Shown here: in pieces, positions 56,531 to 64,000 of the stretch
How positions within the stretch are numbered: position 1 is the first letter of the stretch
How the letters are laid out: each line of letters starts with the position of its first letter
Assembly: GCF_027595985.1 (NCBI RefSeq)
Contig: NC_073304.1
Coordinates: 45,849,637-45,913,636 of the forward strand
Direction of reading: 5' to 3'
Length of the DNA: 64,000 bases
DNA from: Sorex araneus
Taxonomy: Eukaryota > Chordata > Mammalia > Eulipotyphla > Soricidae
Program-made: the position numbers and the translations under genes
The notes under the pieces: model-generated
Told to the model about the DNA's origin: nothing
The model's database searches: none
What the model saw: the letters and a program-made list of their open reading frames with translations, nothing else

Positions 56531-56889
56531 CCGAATGCTGATGGTCGTTTTATTATGCCAAGTCCTGCTAGGAGGCGCGAGCCATGCTAGTTTGATACCT
56601 GAGACGGGGAAGAAAAAAGTCGCCGAGATTCAGGGCCACGCGGGAGGACGCCGCTCAGGGCAGAGCCATGAGCTCCTGCGGGACTTCGAGGCGACGCTTC
56701 TGCAGATGTTCGGGCTGCGCCGCCGTCCGCAGCCAAGCAAGAGCGCCGTCATCCCGGATTACATGCGGGATCTGTACCGGCTCCAGTCTGGAGAGGAGGA
56801 GGAGGAAGAGCAGATCCGCAGCATCGGTCTGGAGTACCCTGAGCGTCCCGCCAGTCGGGCCAACACCGTGAGGAGCTTCCACCACGAAG
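56517..56889 (+). CDS. BMP4: BMP4 coding exon 1 (signal peptide and N-terminal propeptide)
   Basis: This exon encodes residues 1-124 and the first base of codon 125 of bone morphogenetic protein 4. The ATG at 56517 follows gacacc (A at -3) and is the recognised BMP4 start, reading [10 protein letters not shown]. Residues 1 to about 19-24 form a hydrophobic signal peptide. The rest is the start of the TGF-beta propeptide, with a Ser91-Gly-Glu site in front of a run of six Glu at about 93-98; Ser-x-Glu is the type phosphorylated by secretory-pathway kinases. The exon ends at gaag|gtcagt, giving a phase-1 junction. The open frame continues into the intron to 57098, but that extension (beginning GQSLPWLW) is intron read-through. 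The Glu run is probably one residue longer than in human, which would explain 409 instead of 408 residues. Confidence 0.97.
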
Positions 56890-57189
56890 GTCAGTCCCTG
56901 CCCTGGCTCTGGGCTGGGGACGCTAGTCGGGCTTGCTCCAGGGGCAGCGGGAGCCCTGAGGGAGAAGAGTTCAGGTTACAGCAAAGCCCAGAGTCCGGGT
57001 GGCTGGGGAACAGAGCTGCTGACCTCCAAGAATTTCCAGAGCTGTGGCTGAATTTATTTTTTGGAGACAAGGGGAGGGGTTTGGGGGAAGTGGAATGACA
57101 CCACTCAGACACGGGCTAGCTCCAGCAGTGTGTTTTTGCTATATCAAAGCTTTTTTTGCCAGGTTTTCTGCTCCCTCCCCCCTTTTTTT

Positions 57190-57420
57190 TCAAAGCACCT
57201 ACTGAATTTAATATTACAGCTGTGTGTTTGTCAGATTTATTCAATAGGGGCCTTGTAATCCGATCTGAATGTTTCCTAGCGGATGTTTCTTTTCCAAAGT
57301 AAATCTGAGTTATTAATCCACCAGCATCATTACTGTGTTGGAATTTATTTTCCCTTCTGTAACATGATCAACAAGGCATGCTCTGTGTTTCCAGGATCGC
57401 TGGGGAAATGTTTAGTAACA
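57190..57420. promoter_or_regulatory. Candidate regulatory block in BMP4 intron 3
   Basis: AT-rich, high-complexity sequence between the two coding exons, free of recognisable repeats, with a TAATCC homeodomain-type site near 57257 and a TTATTAATCC site near 57310. Inference only. Confidence 0.3.
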
Positions 57421-57662
57421 TACTCGAAAGTGGAAGGAGAGTGGAAGGAGAGGGCGAGGGTGGCTGAGCATGTTCCCTCCTGCCTCTGCTCTGTTGGCCC
57501 CTCTCTCTCTTTACAACCACTTGTAAAGAAAAAACTGTGTACACAAAGCCAAGAGGACTTTAAAGGGGAGCCTCGTGGTGGTAAAGTAAGGAGTTGACAC
57601 ATGGAAATTATTAGACATGTAAAGGAGGTTGGGAGATGCTTTCTGTCTTTAGTGCTTGCTGA

Positions 57663-58757
<1,095 letters not shown>

Positions 58758-59030
58758 GACCAGGCAGTCCTGGGGGCTGCACGTTGTGTGGGCGTGTTCC
58801 ACACGCACACACGTAGACACATGTTCTCATCCACACACCCACACACTACACAGACTGCTTCCTTATAGCTGGACTTTTATCTTAAAAAAAAAAAAACCTA
58901 AACATTCACCTTGACCTTATTTATGACTTTACGTGCAAATGTTTTGACCATATTGATCATATATTTTGACAAAATATATTTATAACTACGTATTAAAAGA
59001 AAAATAAAAGGAGTCATTATTTTAAAGGTA
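58758..59030 (+). other. BMP4 3' UTR
   Basis: The first part, with (CA)-rich repeats and an A-run, is poorly constrained in appearance. The last 110 bases (about 58905-59030) are AU-rich and resemble the conserved end of mammalian BMP4 mRNAs. They include tttatgactttacgtgcaaa and atatttataac, the type of sequence that controls message stability. Confidence 0.8.
59003..59008 (+). terminator. BMP4 polyadenylation signal AATAAA
   Basis: AATAAA lies 246 bases after the BMP4 stop, in an AU-rich stretch that matches the end of the human BMP4 mRNA as I recall it. Cleavage is expected about 15-25 bases further on. Confidence 0.85.
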
Positions 59031-59500
59031 AATTATGTTCTTTTTCATCTATTCTTTCTACCCGTCTCTTTGGAATGGTTTGTTTTGTAGAAGAGGGGAG
59101 AGCGGGTATAGGATGGATATCAGAGGGTGGTGACTGGAGGTGGTTATGTTGGAAAGACAGGAAGTAAACTGTTGGCAGAGAGTTGGTAATTGCCAGGATG
59201 AATTGTTTTCCATTTCTATTTAATGTTAACAAGGACGCAGCATCCTCTTCCATCTGGATGACACATGCCTTAGAGAAACAGTGGGATGAAAGAAGTAGGG
59301 CCAGATGAAAGACACAGTTTGGAGCTCCTTGTATATCTTCTGTCTTGGCTCACCTGTTAGAGGTACTGGGTGTGATGGACAAGACTCAACTCTAGGGAAA
59401 TGATTCCCCCTTCTGCCTTTATGATACTCCTGGTTATCACCAATTATAGGCACAATCTTGTGTCTTCTAACCAAAAGTAGTTTGCAGTTCACATATTAAT

Positions 59501-59534
59501 GTGTATGTGTATGTGTCTGTGTGTGTGTGTGTGT
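59501..59534. repeat. (GT)n downstream of BMP4
   Basis: GTAT/GT repeat followed shortly by a T run at 59551-59563. Confidence 0.9.
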
Positions 59535-60559
59535 TTTAAGAAATGAGGTGCTTTTTTTTTTTTTTGAGAAGTGAGTTTTGTCCAATAAAACACATGATGT
59601 GCCTGTCTTCAAAAAATTTACTGACCATTGTCTTAATGTATGGCTAGGCTTTGCCAGTGTTTCTTAACATTTTTCCTTGTCTCTTAATTGTACCCTGAAG
59701 GCCTTCACCAAGTGCCAACACATTGGGCTGGGGAATAAGGCCAGTGGGATGAGCTTCTGAGTGAATCTGATGAGGATTTCTCAGGCAGCCCTGTGAAAGT
59801 ATTCCCCTGTACAGTCTCCAGTCAGATGCCAACTCTCTTTGCAGCTGGGTGGCCCCTCCCTTCCCCTGGAGCTGGGAAGGTGATACACTCAGTGGTGTGA
59901 TGTTCTGAGCCAGTTTCATCAAGGAGAAAGCTCAGATTCCTGCCCATGTGAGAAGAGTTGGTGCTAATGTGTCAGAACAGTCTCCCTTCGCTGAGAGTTG
60001 CCACTGAGGCAGAGAAGTAAAGGACTTTTGAGAATAACCTGGACAAAGGGCAACTAAAAGGACCAGAGGAGAGACCTTGGCTGGCCTCTAGGCATGCCAG
60101 AGTGGGGGAAAGTGTGTGAAGAGTGTGTGGGTGCACTGAGGGCAGCACAGTTCCATGTAAACAGGCAGGCATATGAGTGGTAGTAGTGGTGGGGTACAGG
60201 CGCTCGCTCAAAAGAACCTGTGTGTGCTTCCCCTAGCAGAAGTGTTTTTAGCGTGTTGTGTGGAAGGCCCCTGCTTTCATGTCCACACACTCCTCTGTGT
60301 GCTCTGGGGCTGGGGAGGGTGGAGTCGAAGCAAGATTCATTTTTGTTTTTAATTACTGAAGTCCTACAATCCTCCAAAAGGAGCAGCTTAGTGGAAACCA
60401 ATAAAAATAGAAGTGAAGCGGTTGCCAAAGCCCCAGCTCCCTGGAGAGCGCAGGTGGAGAGAGGAGATCAGAGCCCCAGGCAAAGGCAGCAAGACTCCAC
60501 AGTTCCTCCAAAACTCCTGCAAAGAGGGACACTCCCCCCCTCTTCTAGCCCCCCAGGTC

Positions 60560-61000
60560 GCTGCCCTTTTGATTAATGGTAGGAAGGTCGAATAAATCAT
60601 TTAGGGGAAGCCCATTATGGGGTCCCCTCAGGCGGCCTCGTTTTGTTTTGCCCGATTTCCAGCAACTTTCTGAAATGCCCGTGTCATTGAAAAGGACCCT
60701 GTGGGTCGCCAGCGCTAGGACGGAATTATCCGAGGGCGAGTCCCAAGCGCCCCGTGGTTGCCCGGCTCAGGTCACTTTCTAGCAACCCCCCTCCCCCAAC
60801 CCCTCCGCCTACTGGCTTATTTTCAGGAATGGATAATGTTGTTTATTTGTTCAGCCAAATATTTGGTCTGGGGAATTTACCGTGAAATTCTGTGAATTGC
60901 ATATACCTAGTTAACAAAATAGTCCTAATGCCACAAATGTTAGCATGGAAAAACAATGAACTATGGCCAGCTTTAACTCTTTCCATTCTTGTTTGAGGGA
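60560..61000. promoter_or_regulatory. Candidate regulatory block 1.6-2 kb downstream of BMP4
   Basis: Two adjacent high-complexity segments (60560-60760 and 60815-60990) without repeats. They include GATTAATGG near 60571, TTGTTTATTTGTTC near 60839 and cagccaaatatttggtctgg, which contains the palindrome CCAAATATTTGG. These look like conserved non-coding DNA, but conservation cannot be tested here. Confidence 0.3.
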
Positions 61001-62523
61001 GTATTCCTGGGACACGGAGGATCAGGAGTTGAATGGGTGGAGATGTCTGCCTCTAGTTCTTGTTTTTCACTAATGCCCGGTCAAGAATCCTATGGAAGTG
61101 GTGACTCGATTCCTACCCTGACTTCTGCGTCAGACCGGAAAAGTGCCTTCCACCCTCCTCTCCCACAACCCCTTAACGTCTTACCCCACCACTGGAGTCA
61201 TTTTCAGTGGCTTCAAGGCAGATGGGGAAGGAGAATCGGTTCCGTGGACTCCAGCAAAATCACGCCCCCATCAGAGGAAATGCTGGGGCGATTCCTGCCC
61301 AAACCTTAAACTAGAACCGGCTTCTTAGAAATTTAAGAGGAAGAAACAAAATAAGTGGGGAGCTGGGGGGGGGGTGCATCACACATTCCCTGGCTTTCAT
61401 TGCATAATTCTCCCCCAACCTGCCAGGTGACCTGCCGACTTTGTTTTCTGTCTTGACCGTGCTTCATTCCACCCCCAACCCCACCCCACCGCTGCTGGGC
61501 TTCGCCACGCGGGGAGCGCTAGGAGCAGCCCAGGCGCTCGCAGAGTCCCAGCAATCGCCCACACCAGGGGCCAGCGGGCAGGGCAGGGCTCCTCCGGATC
61601 CCGCCACCCTCCAACGCGCTCTGACACCTTTGGCCGCTCCGGGGTCCCTCGGCCTTGGGGGCGCCAGGGGGCGTCCTGTCCTCCAGGACCAGACAAGGAG
61701 CTGAAGAGCGCTGGGGATCCACCGTCCCTTATTCCCCCCCGCGCCCTCCTCAGCCAAATAGCAGATTCCAAGTACCCCCTACCCCAGCTGACCACCCGTC
61801 CAACTCCTGTGTCCTCGGGGATCCGAGCTCAGGTGAAACGCTGCACGACACGAACAGACGGGTCTGATTAGCGCTCGCGGGTCCCGGAGGGCGGGTGCGC
61901 CACGTATTTCACGCAAAATGGGGTCAAAAGGCCACGCAGAGCCCGGAGTGGGGGTGGAGGTGGGGAGCTCACCCGGGTGGAGGGGTGCGGGAGTGCCTGG
62001 GGGCGGGGGACGGAGAACAGGCGTGTTAGGGGGCGAGGCTGTCTCCCACAGCGAGTTCAGGGTGGGTCCGCACCTGGGAGTGATGAGTCGGGCCTGGGGA
62101 GGACAGCAGAGACAGATCCACAGGCAGAGGGTCAACGTGCAAATGGGACTTCTCCTCGGCGGTCCCAGCCTCCTCCATCCTGGTCAAAGCCTCACCTTTC
62201 GGGCATGCCCTGGCCTCTCCTACCTTGGGGTGCAGGTGGAAAAGGAGCGGGAGAGGAATACTCCAGGCATAGGGTAGGCTGGAGGGAGGGGGCTTGGCTA
62301 ACTTCGATCAGAATTGAGATGCCAAGCTCACAGCACTTACTCGACAGAACCCTCAGATGCCCTCCTGTGGGCCTCTTGCCCAGAGACTCACAGTGCCTGC
62401 TGTCTAGACCTCCACCCGCCACCCAGAGTCTGGAGTCCAGAATGGTGATCCGTAAGGTGAAGCGAGAATAGAGCTTCAAGCCTAGTTTCCAAAAGTATTC
62501 AACACAGAGCCAATTGCATAAAA

Positions 62524-62604
62524 CTGTCTCTGTCTCTGTCTCCCCCACCTCTCCCTCCCTCTCTCCTTCCCTCCTTCTCTGTCACCCCTGTCTCTCTCTC
62601 TCAA
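62524..62604. repeat. CT-rich simple repeat
   Basis: tctgtctctgtctctgtctc followed by C/T-rich sequence. Confidence 0.85.
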
Positions 62605-63182
62605 AGAGTAATGGAAAGCCACATTGGTGACCTTAAACATTACCTGGAAATCAGAAGGTTGCTGGTATTCCCTAGAGGAATTTAGGGTCATTGGTGGGCT
62701 GCCAAGTTAGAAATGATGCAGAATTATTCAGGCATACCATTTGAGATAGACCTAGCACATTTTTGAAAACTCCACTAAAAGTGGCTTCTGCGATGTTAGG
62801 AATGCCCTCACTCCCTGTGGGACTGCAGGGGGTCGGTTTCCTTCCCCTCTACTTTCATCACTTTGGCAAAATAAGTAAATGGTTCAAAACAACAATGCAG
62901 AAAAATTTAAAAAGTGGTTGGTTTTAGGAATATTTTGGATTTCTCACATATATATGCATTATAAATATATATAACCAACCTGAAAAATAGAAATAATTAA
63001 AAAATTCAAGGTGTGCTACATTAAATCTATCCTACAAAAAGAAATTAGAATGTTATGTCATGGAGGGAGCCATTTGAAATGACCATCCATGAGTCACTTA
63101 AAATATTTGTGGAAGCAAGGCCCAGTGTCTTTGATTCAGTGTCCAAAATATTCTTGAAAAACCACTGAATAGAAAATATAGA

Positions 63183-63268
63183 TGCTGGGACTGAAGCAAT
63201 AGTACAGTGGGTAGGGTGTTTGCCTTGCACATGACTGATGTGGGTTTGATTGCTGCACCCCATAGTGT
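63183..63268 (+). mobile_element. SOR SINE, 3'-truncated
   Basis: Sense: ctgggactgaagcaatagta, agggtgtttgccttgcacat, gtgggtttgattgctgcacc; followed by AT-rich sequence. Confidence 0.8.
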
Positions 63269-63475
63269 GTATAAATATATAGATATATTATTGTATATCT
63301 ATTTATTTTATTTGTATACATATTTGTGTGTATGCACATAATGTTGTTTGGAATAAACTACTCAGAAAATATAACACTATAGAAATCAAAAATATTTGTT
63401 TGAAAGTTATAAAATTTGAAGCCAGGATAGTAAGATGGAATATTATTTGCTAATAATAAGGGAATTTCATTTTGC

Positions 63476-63703
63476 TTTTGTTTTGTTTTGTTTTATTCTT
63501 ATTCCACATCTGAGGGTATTCAGGGACTTTTCCTGGCTCTGTATGCACTCATGAATCACTCAGGAATTTGCTCCCTCCAAGGAGTAAACTAATCTCAGGC
63601 AGATTTGAGGGTGTTGAGGGACCATATAGGATGCTGGGGATCAATCCTGGGTCAGCTTGCATGTAAGACAAGTGTTCTACTTGCTCTACTAACTCTCCAG
63701 CAA
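63476..63703 (-). mobile_element. SOR SINE with internal insertion
   Basis: Antisense: ttattccacatctgagggta, ttttcctggctctgtatgca, ggatgctggggatcaatcct, ctctactaactctccagc. About 50 extra bases lie in the middle. Confidence 0.75.
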
Positions 63704-63837
63704 ATTACTAATGGGAATTTCTGAAGTACAGATTTTGAGCAATTTTGCCATGTTTTCTGGAATGGTATCATCGATTTCTTTTAATTTTGATTTTGTATAA
63801 CTTGAATTTGAACAAAAGGGTTTATTTACTTTAATTG

Positions 63838-64000
63838 TATTTATTTATTTTAAATGAATCACTGTGAGATATACAGTTCAAAGCTGTTCACACTTGGGTT
63901 TCAGTCATACAATGTTCCAACACCCATCCCTCCACCAGAGTGCATTTCCCAGCACCAATGTCTCCAGTTTCCCTCCTACTAACCCCTCCATTCCCCACCA
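63838..64000 (-). mobile_element. L1 3' end, cut by the window edge
   Basis: Antisense: aatgaatcactgtgagatat, ttcagtcatacaatgttcca, cacccatccctccaccagag; same order as 5145-5300. Confidence 0.85.

Larger units (their letters stand above)
59031..63837. other. Downstream flank of BMP4, no gene seen
   Basis: Apart from the listed repeats and the candidate block at 60560-61000, this holds a second modestly GC-rich stretch (61440-62240) with overlapping incidental open frames and little CpG clustering compared with the BMP4 island. No exon of a neighbouring gene is recognised. Confidence 0.55.

Noticed and set aside
56890-57098. In-frame extension of the first BMP4 coding exon
   Set aside because: It lies past the donor gtcagt at 56890 and does not resemble BMP4 protein.
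61397-62471. Overlapping frames of 100-165 codons in a GC-rich downstream stretch
   Set aside because: They lie in several phases on both strands, as expected from base composition. No exon signals or known protein are seen.

Overview
The window is mammalian nuclear DNA, most likely from a shrew (Soricidae, Sorex-like). The main evidence is dozens of copies of a tRNA-headed SINE whose head reads like ggctggagcgatagcacag, with a box-B-like segment and a 3' part ending in poly(A). I recognise it as the soricid SOR family. There are also shrew-type L1 3' ends, old MIR, L2 and MaLR LTR fragments, and long microsatellites. Family names and species are recognised from memory; no database search was possible.

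One protein-coding gene is supported: BMP4, on the + strand, about 51860-59030. It has two non-coding exons (about 51860-52196 and 55359-55483) and two coding exons (56517-56889 and 57901-58757). The product is a 409-residue preproprotein with signal peptide, TGF-beta propeptide, two convertase sites and a seven-cysteine mature domain. A CpG island covers the promoter, exon 1, intron 1 and the second promoter before exon 2. The 5' leader carries three upstream ORFs, the last of which overlaps the BMP4 start codon across a splice junction. The 3' UTR is short and AU-rich, with a clear AATAAA.

Positions 1-51600 are a gene desert: unique, mostly AT-rich sequence broken up by SINEs, L1 pieces (some nested or inverted), MIR, L2, a MaLR solo LTR near 33495-33985, and long polypurine or polypyrimidine tracts (34318-34723, 41136-41801, 50832-51037). 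A few high-complexity, repeat-free blocks carry clusters of homeodomain, TCF/LEF or forkhead-type motifs (21150-21480, 38461-39010, 51280-51560, 56140-56330, 57190-57420, 60560-61000). They are candidate cis-regulatory elements of BMP4, by inference only.

The most unusual material is mobile. A second retroelement series shares the SOR head or a GC-rich body but ends in an (ACAGTGAT)n-type tail instead of poly(A). One 646-bp composite (37555-38200) has a perfect 12-bp target-site duplication. One locus (47185-48318) is a foldback with arms of about 400 bp. A 691-bp L1-like insertion (44416-45106), bounded by a perfect 18-bp duplication, appears to join a CpG-rich 5' end directly to an L1 3' end. 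Beyond 59030 the sequence is again non-coding, and the window ends inside an L1 fragment.
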